From positions 1 through 64,000 of the forward strand of contig LOEU01000014.1 of NCBI GenBank assembly GCA_001516025.1: a stretch of DNA of 64,000 nt, in the 5' to 3' direction. This DNA comes from a bacterium BRH_c32 (GTDB taxonomy: Bacteria > Bacteroidota > Ignavibacteria > Ignavibacteriales > Melioribacteraceae). The notes beneath the pieces were generated by a model. The model had not been told where the DNA came from and made no database searches. It worked only from the letters and a program-made list of their open reading frames with translations. Position 1 is the first letter of the stretch. Each line of letters starts with the position of its first letter. Of this stretch, positions 54,292 to 63,635 are shown in pieces. Both the position numbers and the translations under genes were made by a program.

Positions 54292-55319
54292 AAGTGATCC
54301 TTTAAGTAGTTAATATAATCAATTTCAGATGGATCAACTCCCCTTACTATCGCAGTATAGTAGGTGATCCAATCAGTTAAATAAACTAATTCAATGAGTC
54401 TAAGGAAAAATGATTCCTGTTTACTCTCAATCTCAATTACTTCAGTACCTGCTTTTTCTAATAATTCTTTAACAATTATAAAACGTTTTTTTATCTGCTC
54501 ATGATATGTTGTATCCTTTAAGAAAACAACGATAGCATTTAGCTGTTTAGTATTATATTTTTCCCAGCCAATAATTTCGTTATGATTCATTTCAGGGAAA
54601 TAATGCTGAAATGAATGTAGCTTAGCATTCTCATTGAATTGGCTTTTGAATCGCATTCCCAAAGAAGAAGTAATATCACTTACAGAATAGATAATCGGAA
54701 TATGTCCGGTCACCTTCTCTGCTATGGCTAATGGATAATTATTTTCTTCCGAAAACTTATCTCCTAACTCTTTTACAAGTTTTGCCGCTAATTCAACATT
54801 TTTAGAATATACTGATGATAAATTTAGCTTATTAAAAATATTAAGCAATGTAAAAAAATTTACCCCAAAAGCGTAGCGAGGTTGATACCCCTTTTTGAGA
54901 TATATCAGATTAAGATTGTTCTTAGAAGCAAAATCGGCAAGTATTCCGCCGGTTGTGATACAGATAATTTTAGCCCCTTTTGATAGTGCTTCCGAAGCAG
55001 CATGCAATGTCTCTTCTGTATTGCCTGAATATGATGAAGCAACAAATAAAGTGTTTTCATTGACATAAGCCGGTAATGTATAAGTTCTATTTACAGCCAT
55101 CGGTATTGAAAGTTCATTAACTAAAATATCTTTTACAAAGTCTGCTGCAATAGCAGAACCGCCCAAGCCTGATACTATAATATTCTTTACTTGAGCCGTT
55201 TCTATCCCTTTTAGTTCGAATTCATTTCCTATAACATATTCGATCTGTTCATAAGTTTTTACTAATACATCAAATTGATTTTGTACATCATATTTTGAAA
55301 TCATTTCTTTAGTTGTCAT
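54288..55319 (-). CDS. Bifunctional phosphoglucose/phosphomannose isomerase
   Basis: 343 residues of the SIS-fold PGI/PMI family. 'IVSGLGGSAIAADFV' and 'SYSGNTEETLHA' are the sugar-phosphate binding loops, and 'FPEMNHNEIIGWE' is the catalytic signature of the bifunctional type. It interconverts glucose 6-phosphate, fructose 6-phosphate and mannose 6-phosphate. It overlaps the barrel-protein gene by 4 bases (GTGA) and lies 20 bases downstream of ptsI, tying central sugar phosphate to the PTS-like genes. Confidence 0.93.
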   Translation of the reverse strand: MTTKEMISKYDVQNQFDVLVKTYEQIEYVIGNEFELKGIETAQVKNIIVSGLGGSAIAADFVKDILVNELSIPMAVNRTYTLPAYVNENTLFVASSYSGNTEETLHAASEALSKGAKIICITTGGILADFASKNNLNLIYLKKGYQPRYAFGVNFFTLLNIFNKLNLSSVYSKNVELAAKLVKELGDKFSEENNYPLAIAEKVTGHIPIIYSVSDITSSLGMRFKSQFNENAKLHSFQHYFPEMNHNEIIGWEKYNTKQLNAIVVFLKDTTYHEQIKKRFIIVKELLEKAGTEVIEIESKQESFFLRLIELVYLTDWITYYTAIVRGVDPSEIDYINYLKDHL

Positions 55320-55339
55320 ACCATCCTCTTAGAAAAGCA

Positions 55340-57070
55340 TTAATTTTCTATAATGCTATTGTAAAATAAATTTAGTTCATTAATTATCTCTTTCTCTGTT
55401 GAATAAGTTAAGCACTTATCGGCGAGCAAAAGAGCATCTTTATATTTTATTTTTCTTATAATACTTTTTATAAGCGGTACTATTGAAGGAGAAACACTAA
55501 GAATTTCTAAACCTAATCCTATTAGCAAAGGAACTGCTAATGGGTCGCCACCCATCTCACCGCATAAACTTACTTTACAATCATTTGCTTTACCTTCTTT
55601 GATGATATGAGCAAGCATACGAATTACTGCAGGGTGAAATTCTTGATATAATTTAGAGACTATTTCATTCCCTCTATCCACTGCCAATAGATATTGAATC
55701 AGATCGTTTGTACCAATGCTTATGAAATCAACTTCTCGAGCAAATGATGCTGTTAATATTGCTGCCGCAGGTATTTCTATCATTATTCCAAAATGCATAT
55801 CATTATCAAAACTCTTCTTCTCTTTCTTAAGCTCTTTTTTGCATTCCTCAATTAATTCTTTTGTCTCAATCACTTCTTCTATTGAAGTAACCATGGGAAC
55901 CATAAACTTAATATTTTTATTTTGACTAGCTCTCAAAACTGATCTAATTTGTGATTTAAATAAATGTCGATTATCTAGAAGTAATCTAATGCCTCTCCAA
56001 CCAAGAAATGGATTAGGTTCATGTAGATCAACAGGTAGAACTTTATCTCCTCCTATATCAAAAGCGCGTACAGTTACATTTTCAGGATATATTTTTTGCG
56101 CTATTGAATTATATACTTCGTATTGCTCATCTTCGTCCGGGAATGCTTCATATTCTTCAAATAATTGTTCCGTCCTAACTAATCCAATTCCTTTAGGATT
56201 ATTTCTAAATATTAAATCGATCTCTTTTGTTAAATCAAGATTTGCTCTTAAACAGATCTCTTTCCCGTCAATTGTGGCAGCAGGTTTGTCTCTTAGTTTA
56301 AATAACTTTTCGTCATACAAGCTTAATTCGTTTATCTTATTCTTATAAAAAAGAATTTTCTCTTCATTCGGATTTATAATTACTTCACCATGAAATCCAT
56401 CTATTATTAATACATCTCCTTCTTTAATAGTGCTTGTTGCTTCATTAACTCCAAGCACAGCAGGGATATTTAAAGAGCGGGCAACTATGGCTGCATGAGA
56501 TGTAAGACCACCAAAATCAGTTACATATCCTTTTACATTAGCTTTTGTAAATAACACTGTATCTGATGGGGATATAGTCGTAGTTACAACAATTACATCA
56601 GCAGTTACTTTGGAGTTCCATTTCTTCTTTTTAAGATTCCTTATAATCCGGTTTTTAATATCCTCGATATCTAATGAACGCTCTTTCATATACATTTCAT
56701 GAGCTTCATTCATTAAATGTATATATTTAGATATCTCGTCATCAACTATATATTCCGGTAGCTTCTTCTCTGTTTTAATTCTATTCTTAAGATTGTTTAT
56801 TAAAACAGGATCATCTAAAATCATCATCTGCGCTTCAAAAATTGCAGCACGCTTTTCGCCTAATTTATCAATTGCTAATCCGAAGACCTTTTTTAATTCT
56901 TTTTTTGAAAGAACTAAAGCCTCTTCAAGATTTTTAATTGCTTCACTAACATTTTCTATGCTTTCTTGACTAATTTCTTCTTTCTCTTTTGAGAAGATAA
57001 ATGCATTACCGATAGTGATACCTGAAGCGGCGGCAATCCCTTTTAATAAGACATTGTTTCTAGAGTTCAT
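55340..57070 (-). CDS. ptsI: Phosphoenolpyruvate-protein phosphotransferase (PTS enzyme I)
   Basis: 576 residues from the ATG at 57070, a TTG one codon before being the alternative. The phosphohistidine is H192 in 'GGLTSHAAIVAR'. The PEP-binding domain has 'GIGLVRTEQLF', 'RAFDIGGDK', 'NPFLGWRGIR', 'GTNDLIQY' and the Cys of 'VSLCGEMGGDP'. It transfers phosphate from PEP to HPr. It overlaps the ptsH stop by 11 bases. No EII gene lies near, so the chain may be regulatory (see findings). Confidence 0.96.
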   Translation of the reverse strand: MNSRNNVLLKGIAAASGITIGNAFIFSKEKEEISQESIENVSEAIKNLEEALVLSKKELKKVFGLAIDKLGEKRAAIFEAQMMILDDPVLINNLKNRIKTEKKLPEYIVDDEISKYIHLMNEAHEMYMKERSLDIEDIKNRIIRNLKKKKWNSKVTADVIVVTTTISPSDTVLFTKANVKGYVTDFGGLTSHAAIVARSLNIPAVLGVNEATSTIKEGDVLIIDGFHGEVIINPNEEKILFYKNKINELSLYDEKLFKLRDKPAATIDGKEICLRANLDLTKEIDLIFRNNPKGIGLVRTEQLFEEYEAFPDEDEQYEVYNSIAQKIYPENVTVRAFDIGGDKVLPVDLHEPNPFLGWRGIRLLLDNRHLFKSQIRSVLRASQNKNIKFMVPMVTSIEEVIETKELIEECKKELKKEKKSFDNDMHFGIMIEIPAAAILTASFAREVDFISIGTNDLIQYLLAVDRGNEIVSKLYQEFHPAVIRMLAHIIKEGKANDCKVSLCGEMGGDPLAVPLLIGLGLEILSVSPSIVPLIKSIIRKIKYKDALLLADKCLTYSTEKEIINELNLFYNSIIEN

Positions 57071-57326
57071 CAAAACCTCTTTGAAAATAATCTAATAGTT
57101 CTTTAGATGCTTCTTCTTCATCAGGCCCATCAAAAGTTAATGTTAGTTCTGATCCTTTTGCTGCTGCTATTGTCATAACACCGATTATACTTTTTCCATT
57201 AATATTAAAACCATCTTTATGAATAAAAAACTCTGATTTATATTTTCCCGCTAATTTTACTATTGTAGCTGCCGGTCTTGTATGTAAACCTGCATTATTG
57301 ATTATTTTTACTTTTTTCTCTATCAT
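57060..57326 (-). CDS. ptsH: Phosphocarrier protein HPr
   Basis: 88 residues, single domain. H15 in 'GLHTRPAA' is the phosphorylation site for enzyme I. S46 in 'INGKSIIGVM' is the regulatory serine for HPr kinase, which is encoded at 21519-22532 in the same window. Both sites are intact. It overlaps ptsI by 11 bases at its 3' end and touches the polyprenyl synthase gene at its 5' end (one base). Confidence 0.97.
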   Translation of the reverse strand: MIEKKVKIINNAGLHTRPAATIVKLAGKYKSEFFIHKDGFNINGKSIIGVMTIAAAKGSELTLTFDGPDEEEASKELLDYFQRGFDEL

Positions 57327-58321
57327 TATTTTTTTCTATTGATTAAGTATTCGGATAACCAAAATAGTGTCTCAACACCCATCTTATTTGGTAGTTTATT
57401 TAAATGTTTCTGCGCTTTTATTGTATAATAATTAATTTTGTTTTTAGCTTCATCTATTACACCTAATTTCTCAAATAGGTTTCTAATTTTTTCTATCTCC
57501 TCAGAAGAATCTAACTCTCTGGAATATACTTTGTTTAATAAAGATTTTTCTTTTTTGTTCGCCAATTGGTATGCACGTAACATTAAAAAAGTTCTTTTCC
57601 CTTCTCTGATATCGCCTCCAATGTTTTTTCCAAACGATTTTACGTCTCCAATTATATCCAACAAGTCATCCTGTAATTGAAAAGCCAATCCTAAATATTT
57701 ACCAAAATTTGAAAGTGCTTTAATATAAATTGGAGAAGCATTATTTAACTGACCTCCAACTTTACAGCTCATTTCTATCATTGCAGATGTTTTCTTGTAT
57801 ATCATTTCCAAATATTCATCGATTGTTACATCCTTACGCATTTCAAATTCTTTATCAAGACTTTGTCCCTCACAAACTTCTATAATTCCGGTAGTAAATG
57901 AATTCAAGATTGCTCTGCAGTTTTTATCCGTGCAGTCTTTTAAAAGCAAATGATATGAATAAGAGATTAGATTATCTCCTGCAAGAATAGCAGTATTTGT
58001 ATCATACTTAACGTGGACTGTTGGAACTCCTCTTCTTTTATCCGCATTATCCATAATATCATCATGTGCAAGAGTAAAATTATGTAATAACTCTACTGCT
58101 AATGCAGCATTAAAAGCCTTATTGATATTATAATTAACTGACTCCGCAGCAAATAGAACCAATAAAGGTCTTAATCTTTTTCCTCCATCTTTTAATATAT
58201 ATGTACATGGTTCATATAATGATTTCAATTTCTTTTTCGCGAAAAGATTGTCTAATTTAGCATTTACTAGCTTTGTTGTTTTTTCAATTTTTACTTCGTT
58301 TTTATCTCTTTTGCTTTTCAA
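57326..58321 (-). CDS. Polyprenyl (farnesyl/geranylgeranyl-type) diphosphate synthase
   Basis: 331 residues from the TTG at 58321; a longer frame reaches 58417, but its first 32 residues lie inside the fni coding sequence and look non-native. The aspartate-rich motifs are 'HDDIMDNADKRRG' (first) and 'QLQDDLLDIIGD' (second), with 'KDGGKRLRP' for diphosphate binding. It makes short-chain isoprenoid diphosphate, with chain length open; bulky residues before the first motif ('LLHNFTLA') would limit it to C15-C20. The TTGA overlap couples it to the fni stop. Confidence 0.9.
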   Translation of the reverse strand: MKSKRDKNEVKIEKTTKLVNAKLDNLFAKKKLKSLYEPCTYILKDGGKRLRPLLVLFAAESVNYNINKAFNAALAVELLHNFTLAHDDIMDNADKRRGVPTVHVKYDTNTAILAGDNLISYSYHLLLKDCTDKNCRAILNSFTTGIIEVCEGQSLDKEFEMRKDVTIDEYLEMIYKKTSAMIEMSCKVGGQLNNASPIYIKALSNFGKYLGLAFQLQDDLLDIIGDVKSFGKNIGGDIREGKRTFLMLRAYQLANKKEKSLLNKVYSRELDSSEEIEKIRNLFEKLGVIDEAKNKINYYTIKAQKHLNKLPNKMGVETLFWLSEYLINRKK

Positions 58322-59364
58322 AATAAGTCCTCTGCTTTTATAATTTTTCCATTCCTCAATTCTTTTAGATTTTTTGATCCTGTTAAAAACATTATTTTTT
58401 TTAGGTCTTCCATCCATAATAATAACATATTTTTTGTTTCATCAATTCCCTTTTCAACAATATTCTTTAGTATTAATCGCGCTGAACCTGCTAGGTCTGC
58501 ACCTAATGCAATCGATTTAGCAAAATCGAGACTATTATTTATCCCACCAGAAGCCATTAGAGTAAAATTAAACTCTTTTTTAAGAGCAGCCACAGTTCTC
58601 ACGCAATAAGAAGTTCTTAAACCCCACTCACCCCAAAATTCTGGAACTGAACTTTTATTTCTTTCTATCTCAACCTTAGACCAGCTTGTTCCACCGGCTC
58701 CCGCTACATCAATTCCCCTTGCTCCACTTTCAAGAAATAGTTTAGCAGAATTATAATTAATTCCGGAACCGACTTCTTTAATAATTATCGGAGTTTTTAT
58801 TTTGGAAGTTATTTTATTCAACTTATTCAAAAACCCATGAAAATTAAGCTCCCCTTCTGCTTGGAATAATTCCTGTAAAGGATTTACATGAATTACCATT
58901 GCATCAGCTTCAATTGTATCGACTAGTCTTTTTATTAATTCAATTGGTTTTTCTGTATTAACTATCTGAGGCACTCCTATATTCCCAAAGACTAATCCAT
59001 TCTTATTGTTTTCTCTTATTATTTTATATGTATCCTTAAAAGAGTCATTTTCTAAGACCTGTCTTTGACTTCCAACTCCTACCGGTATATTGAGTATCGA
59101 TGCTAATTTCGCAAGTTCAGAATTAATTTTTAATGAACCATTATATCCACCCGTCATGCAAGAAATAAAAAATGGGTATTCAATAGTCTTGTTAAATAAT
59201 TTTTGAGTAAGTGATATTTTATTAATTTCGATATCTGTCGCAGCGAAATGAATAAAACAATAATAATCAAATCCATTTGACTTCTTATACGAAACCGTGT
59301 CAGTTAAACAAAGTTTAACGTGCTCTGATTTTCTATCTGAAATATTTTTCTTATTGATTTTCAT
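58318..59364 (-). CDS. fni: Type 2 isopentenyl-diphosphate delta-isomerase
   Basis: An FMN- and NADPH-dependent enzyme of 348 residues that interconverts IPP and DMAPP, unlike the type 1 enzyme. 'ISCMTGGYNGSLKIN' pattern at about 68-82, 'GVGSQRQVLEN', 'MVIHVNPLQELFQAEGE', 'IIKEVGSGI' and 'GVDVAGAGGTSW'-like 'GIDVAGAGGTSW' are the family hallmarks. It heads the isoprenoid-PTS-isomerase-envelope run on the minus strand; its start is divergent from the MFS gene with 98 bases between. Confidence 0.94.
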   Translation of the reverse strand: MKINKKNISDRKSEHVKLCLTDTVSYKKSNGFDYYCFIHFAATDIEINKISLTQKLFNKTIEYPFFISCMTGGYNGSLKINSELAKLASILNIPVGVGSQRQVLENDSFKDTYKIIRENNKNGLVFGNIGVPQIVNTEKPIELIKRLVDTIEADAMVIHVNPLQELFQAEGELNFHGFLNKLNKITSKIKTPIIIKEVGSGINYNSAKLFLESGARGIDVAGAGGTSWSKVEIERNKSSVPEFWGEWGLRTSYCVRTVAALKKEFNFTLMASGGINNSLDFAKSIALGADLAGSARLILKNIVEKGIDETKNMLLLWMEDLKKIMFLTGSKNLKELRNGKIIKAEDLF

Positions 59365-59462
59365 GTTTACATTTTTGAAATGGATTTCATTAATATAATT
59401 AAAATAATATCATTTTTTTTGATAATTTAATGACGCTGTAATTTTAGATTAATGGAGATATA

Positions 59463-60761
59463 ATGAATAAAAAGAAACTTAGTTTTTGGCAGATATGGAA
59501 TATGAGTTTTGGATTCTTAGGCATTCAATTTGGGTTTGCTCTTCAGAATGCGAATGTAAGTAGGATCTTCGAGACTCTAGGCGCAAGTATCGATGAAATT
59601 CCGATTCTATGGATCGCGGCTCCAACGACGGGATTAATAATACAACCCATAATTGGTTATATGAGTGATAGAACATGGGGTAAGCTAGGAAGAAGAAGAC
59701 CATTTTTTTTAGTGGGTGCAATAATGGCTTCATTGGCGCTAATAGTAATGCCACACTCACCTGTCTTATGGATTGCTGCGGGTATGCTTTGGATTATGGA
59801 TGCATCAATTAATATCTCTATGGAGCCCTTCAGAGCTTTAGTTGCCGATCTCCTTCCATCTGAACAAAGAACAATAGGTTTTGCGGTACAAAGTTTCTTT
59901 ATTGGCTTGGGTGCAGTTATCGCCTCTGCTCTCCCTTATATATTTACTAATCTTCTCGGTATCGATAATACAGCCTCTCCGGGTCATATTCCTGATTCTG
60001 TTATCTATTCTTTTTATGTCGGAGCGTTCGCTTATATCTCCGCTGTCCTTTGGACTGTATTCAATACTAAAGAATATCCTCCGGATGATATTGAAATATT
60101 TAAGCTGGAAAAGAAAAATTCAGCGGGTTTCATTTTCGGAGTTAAATCTATTTTTACTGATTTTGTTGCGATGCCAAGAACTATGATTCAATTGGCATTC
60201 GTCCAATTCTTTTCATGGTTTGCACTTTTTGCTATGTGGATTTATACGACTCCGGCAGTTACTCATCATGTATTTAATGCTACTGATACATCATCTGCAG
60301 CTTATAACGAGGGAGCAAATTGGGTGGGAATTTTATTTGCGGTATATAATGGTTTCGCTGCAATTACCGCATTCGCTTTGCCTTTGATCGCAAAATATAG
60401 CAGTAGAAAATTTGTTCATTTTATTAGTCTTACCGTAGGTGCAGTAAGTTTGATATCATTCTATTTTATAAAAGATCCGTATTTGCTTCTTGCATCAGAA
60501 TTAGGAATTGGATTGGCATGGGCTTCGATACTTGCAATGCCTTATGCAATTTTAGCCGGCTCTCTGCCAAAAGAAAAAATGGGCGTTTATATGGGAATAT
60601 TTAATTTCTTTATCGTTATTCCTCAAATAACCGCCGCTGCAATACTTGGATGGATTGTAAAAAATCTTTTCGCCAATGAAGCTATCTATGCACTCTTAAT
60701 CGGCGGAATTGCTATGCTTCTTTCCGGTTTATTAGTCCTTTTTGTTGAAGATAAAAACTAA
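59463..60761 (+). CDS. SLC45/GPH-like MFS sugar transporter
   Basis: 432 residues with twelve membrane segments. The loop 'DRTWGKLGRRRPFFLVGA' between helices 2 and 3 is the signature of the sucrose-proton symporter/SLC45-like group of the MFS, and 'PFRALVADLLP' is another. It probably imports a di- or oligosaccharide with protons; the substrate is not visible. A GGAG ribosome site is next to the ATG. Its last 4 bases overlap the convergent secreted-protein gene. A related but distinct transporter lies at 61550-62806. Confidence 0.9.
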   Translation: MNKKKLSFWQIWNMSFGFLGIQFGFALQNANVSRIFETLGASIDEIPILWIAAPTTGLIIQPIIGYMSDRTWGKLGRRRPFFLVGAIMASLALIVMPHSPVLWIAAGMLWIMDASINISMEPFRALVADLLPSEQRTIGFAVQSFFIGLGAVIASALPYIFTNLLGIDNTASPGHIPDSVIYSFYVGAFAYISAVLWTVFNTKEYPPDDIEIFKLEKKNSAGFIFGVKSIFTDFVAMPRTMIQLAFVQFFSWFALFAMWIYTTPAVTHHVFNATDTSSAAYNEGANWVGILFAVYNGFAAITAFALPLIAKYSSRKFVHFISLTVGAVSLISFYFIKDPYLLLASELGIGLAWASILAMPYAILAGSLPKEKMGVYMGIFNFFIVIPQITAAAILGWIVKNLFANEAIYALLIGGIAMLLSGLLVLFVEDKN

Positions 60762-61543
60762 TTATTTAATTTCACATTTAAAATTATTTCATTTGCTTTA
60801 TCTGTTTTCTGAATTCTACTTAATGAGATAATGACTTTATCTGAAGCGCAGCTTATAAAGTCATTTTTCTCTTCTATAATTCTAAAACCCTTCTCATTTC
60901 TTAAGAAACAATTTTTTATGTCGTCTTTTAACGTGGAAAAAAGATTATAACCCTTTTCTTTTGAAAGATCTGTATATTTTTTTATAACCTCTGAATCGGC
61001 AGGAATAAACGAAATATTATTATTTTTTAATTCTGTTGAAGTCATCGCATAATCAAATAATAAAAAATAATTATTTGCATGAGCAACGATCCCGATTAAT
61101 AGATCACAATCATTCTTATTGGCAATGTTTAGGTTGCGAATATCTGCAATGCCGTAATTTAGGTTGTATTCTCCTAAATTATTTTTATCCGCTATTACAT
61201 AAAGCACCCATTCACCTGTTATACCCGACTCAAAATTAATAGTAGCATATGCATTTTCTTTGTTATTCGTTTTAATATATACTTTTCCTTCAGGATCGAT
61301 TAAAACTAAGTTCGGTTTTATTATATTGCTTGAAACAGTAAAATATCCAACCTCTCCTCTGAGCAATGGAAATAAGTAGCCATCGTATAATCCAAATTCT
61401 TCTAAATACTTATCACTTTTTTCAATAGCTCCTTGAATTCTATCAGAATCTATTAACGATAAAGATTGTCCGTTTATAATAATACCAAATACGAAAAGAA
61501 ATAAAAACGTTTTTAATTTCATTTTACCAATCCATTTATTCAT
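60758..61543 (-). CDS. Secreted protein with PPC-like domain
   Basis: 261 residues. A signal peptide is predicted ('FLFLFVFGIIINGQS'); the ATG at 61543 gives an 11-residue basic leader, or the ATG at 61522 would serve. Residues about 45-130 resemble a bacterial pre-peptidase C-terminal (PPC) beta-sandwich ('GEVGYFTVSSN', 'LVLIDPEGKVYIKT', 'GEWVLYVIADKNNLGEYNL'). The C-terminal half is unknown. It starts 6 bases after the MFS gene stop and is probably co-transcribed with it. Possibly a substrate-binding or surface partner; no enzymatic motif. Confidence 0.75.
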   Translation of the reverse strand: MNKWIGKMKLKTFLFLFVFGIIINGQSLSLIDSDRIQGAIEKSDKYLEEFGLYDGYLFPLLRGEVGYFTVSSNIIKPNLVLIDPEGKVYIKTNNKENAYATINFESGITGEWVLYVIADKNNLGEYNLNYGIADIRNLNIANKNDCDLLIGIVAHANNYFLLFDYAMTSTELKNNNISFIPADSEVIKKYTDLSKEKGYNLFSTLKDDIKNCFLRNEKGFRIIEEKNDFISCASDKVIISLSRIQKTDKANEIILNVKLNN

Positions 61544-61549
61544 TTAATA

Positions 61550-62806
61550 CTATTTACCACTTTCTTTGACAAAAAGCCAAGATACTGCAGATAGCGACAA
61601 AGTGATGGCACTTATCCAGAATATAATATCGGTATTAGCTGCTTCTTTAATAAAATATCCTATTACAAGACTCACAATTAATTGGGGGATTACAACCGAT
61701 AAATTGAAAATTCCCATAAAGAATCCCATCCTGCTTTGATCAACTTTCTCTGACATAATGGCAAATGGAAGACTAACAACCGCCGCCCAGCCAATTCCAA
61801 CAACTGCCATGAATAAATATAAAAGTAATGGCGTAGTGGCAAAGAACAGTATTAAGAAATATCCTCCTGCCATAATTGCTACCGCTAATGTATGAGTTTT
61901 AATTCTTCCCAATCTTTCTGCTATCGGTTCTAATACTAACGCAGGTAAAATAAATCCAACCGTATTTAATACGGCAAAGGCAATGGCAATTATCTGTCCT
62001 GACTGAAACGAAATGGCATCAGTTGACAAATCTTTAGCTAAGATATTCTGCTGAATAAATGCAATTATGTAAACGAACATAGTTTGAATACCTATCCAAG
62101 AAAAGCCATGCGCTACATATAGTTTTATTAATTCCGCCCATTCAGTTTTCTTATCTCTTGTTTCTATTTTTATGTCTTCTAATTCAATCTCAAGATTTTT
62201 ATTTTCTTTAATAAAAAACATTGGGAATACTGAGAAAGCAATTACAATTATAGCACCCGAGTAGATTAAGAAATAATTACCCCAATAAGCACCTACTAAA
62301 TAAGCAAGAACTCCAAAAAGACCCGATATTGTTTGCATCCAAGTATAACCCTTTGTACGTGGGTTACCTTTTGGAGTTACGTCTGCAATTATCGAACGAG
62401 TAGGATTAAAACTTATATTTATGGCAAGGTCAAGCGTTAATGCTACTGCAATTGCCACACCAATAATCGATGCTATCCCAAAGAATGATGCTATCTTATC
62501 AATATTAGGTAGAGCAATTAACATCAATGCTGCAAGAGGTCCTCCGATAAGAATAAATGGTCTTCTTCGCCCTCCCCAAAACCATACTTTATCACTTATC
62601 ATCCCCACAATGACCTGCCCAAATATTCCGGCTAATGGACCGGCAGCCCATACTATCCCGATCTCGTGTATATCTAAATTGTATTTTGTATTTAGTATCC
62701 AGCTAAGAGCTGCAATCTGTATCGAGAGTGCAAATCCCATTGCAGTAGATGGAAGACTCAATAAAACATAAAAGAAATTTGTAAGTCTTTTTTGAATGTC
62801 TAACAT
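61550..62806 (-). CDS. SLC45/GPH-like MFS sugar transporter, second copy
   Basis: 418 residues, twelve membrane segments. 'DKVWFWGGRRRPFILIGG' pattern in the 2-3 loop and 'PTRSIIADVTP' correspond to the same elements in the transporter at 59463, but identity outside these motifs is low by eye, so the two are old paralogues rather than a recent duplication. It is 10 bases from the methyltransferase gene upstream and 6 bases from the secreted-protein gene downstream. Confidence 0.9.
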   Translation of the reverse strand: MLDIQKRLTNFFYVLLSLPSTAMGFALSIQIAALSWILNTKYNLDIHEIGIVWAAGPLAGIFGQVIVGMISDKVWFWGGRRRPFILIGGPLAALMLIALPNIDKIASFFGIASIIGVAIAVALTLDLAINISFNPTRSIIADVTPKGNPRTKGYTWMQTISGLFGVLAYLVGAYWGNYFLIYSGAIIVIAFSVFPMFFIKENKNLEIELEDIKIETRDKKTEWAELIKLYVAHGFSWIGIQTMFVYIIAFIQQNILAKDLSTDAISFQSGQIIAIAFAVLNTVGFILPALVLEPIAERLGRIKTHTLAVAIMAGGYFLILFFATTPLLLYLFMAVVGIGWAAVVSLPFAIMSEKVDQSRMGFFMGIFNLSVVIPQLIVSLVIGYFIKEAANTDIIFWISAITLSLSAVSWLFVKESGK

Positions 62807-62816
62807 AAATTACCTT

Positions 62817-63563
62817 TTAATATGATTTTATAAATAATATTTCGTAACCAAATGAAATTGCTTCTTTTATAAGAGGTATTCCGGGAATTTTTACTATTGG
62901 AAGACCGTATCGCTGCGAATAAATCGGTCTGAATAAATATAAATCCTTTTGAATAATCTTATAATTGAATGGAGTAATTAATTTTTCAAATCGATTAATT
63001 GCCATACCTGTAGAATAATTAAGTTTTATTTCATCAACGAAGTCTTCTCTTTCATTCATTTTTTTTGTCAATAAATTTAATACATTAACCGGGAGAAGAT
63101 GAAGATATGGAATCTTACTAAGTTTTGTTCTCCCAATTTGTTGATGCCCCGCAAAAGGAGAATATTGTGGGGGAAATGTTATGAATAAGTATCCATCTTT
63201 ATTTAAAAGTTTATCTATATTTAATAATGCATTTTCTTTATTATGAAGATGCTCAATCACTTCTCTCATTATGATAAGATCAAATTTATCGTTAATTAGG
63301 GGAACGATTTCTTCGCTTGTTATATCCCCTTCAATGATTTTTGAGTTCTGATTCTTTTCTCTTGCAAATTGAGCACGATGTGGACTTAATTCAATTCCCG
63401 TTGTCTTGCATTTCAATTCATCAAATACAGAAAGCAATCCTGCTTCTGCGCATCCAATTTCTAAAACATTCATATTTTTCAAGAGAGAAATATGCTCTTT
63501 TAAATAAGGGATAATAAATTCTTTCGTATATTTAGTCTGCTCTAAAAAATGTTTTTCTGCCAT
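62817..63563 (-). CDS. SAM-dependent methyltransferase
   Basis: 248 residues, class I fold. Motif I 'VLEIGCAEAGLLSVF' at about 35-49, 'KTTGIELSPHRAQFA' (motif II with Glu), 'FDLIIMREVIEHLHNKE' (post-motif) and 'YLFITFPPQYSPFAGHQQ'. It resembles methyltransferases of type 11 acting on sugars, lipids or quinones; the substrate is not visible. It is divergent from smpB by 72 bases and upstream of the second MFS gene. Confidence 0.88.
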   Translation of the reverse strand: MAEKHFLEQTKYTKEFIIPYLKEHISLLKNMNVLEIGCAEAGLLSVFDELKCKTTGIELSPHRAQFAREKNQNSKIIEGDITSEEIVPLINDKFDLIIMREVIEHLHNKENALLNIDKLLNKDGYLFITFPPQYSPFAGHQQIGRTKLSKIPYLHLLPVNVLNLLTKKMNEREDFVDEIKLNYSTGMAINRFEKLITPFNYKIIQKDLYLFRPIYSQRYGLPIVKIPGIPLIKEAISFGYEILFIKSY

Positions 63564-63564
63564 T

Positions 63565-63572
63565 TATATTTG
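63565..63572 (+). promoter_or_regulatory. Candidate -7 element upstream of smpB
   Basis: TATATTTG, an exact TAnnTTTG match, 63 bases before the smpB ATG in the spacer divergent from the methyltransferase. A suitable -33 box is not clear, so this is tentative. Confidence 0.3.
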
Positions 63573-63635
63573 GTCTTGTTCTCAATTGGTTGAAATAATA
63601 TAAAAAATAACTTTAATATTTAATTTAGTTACATT

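Noticed and set aside
58322-58417. Longer start for the polyprenyl synthase at 58417
   Set aside because: The extra 32 residues are encoded entirely within fni and have no similarity to the family; the TTG at 58321 fits the overlap pattern.
59365-59462. Short inverted repeats GAAAT/ATTTC and TATCA/TGATA in the fni-MFS spacer
   Set aside because: Five-base arms in AT-rich DNA are expected by chance.
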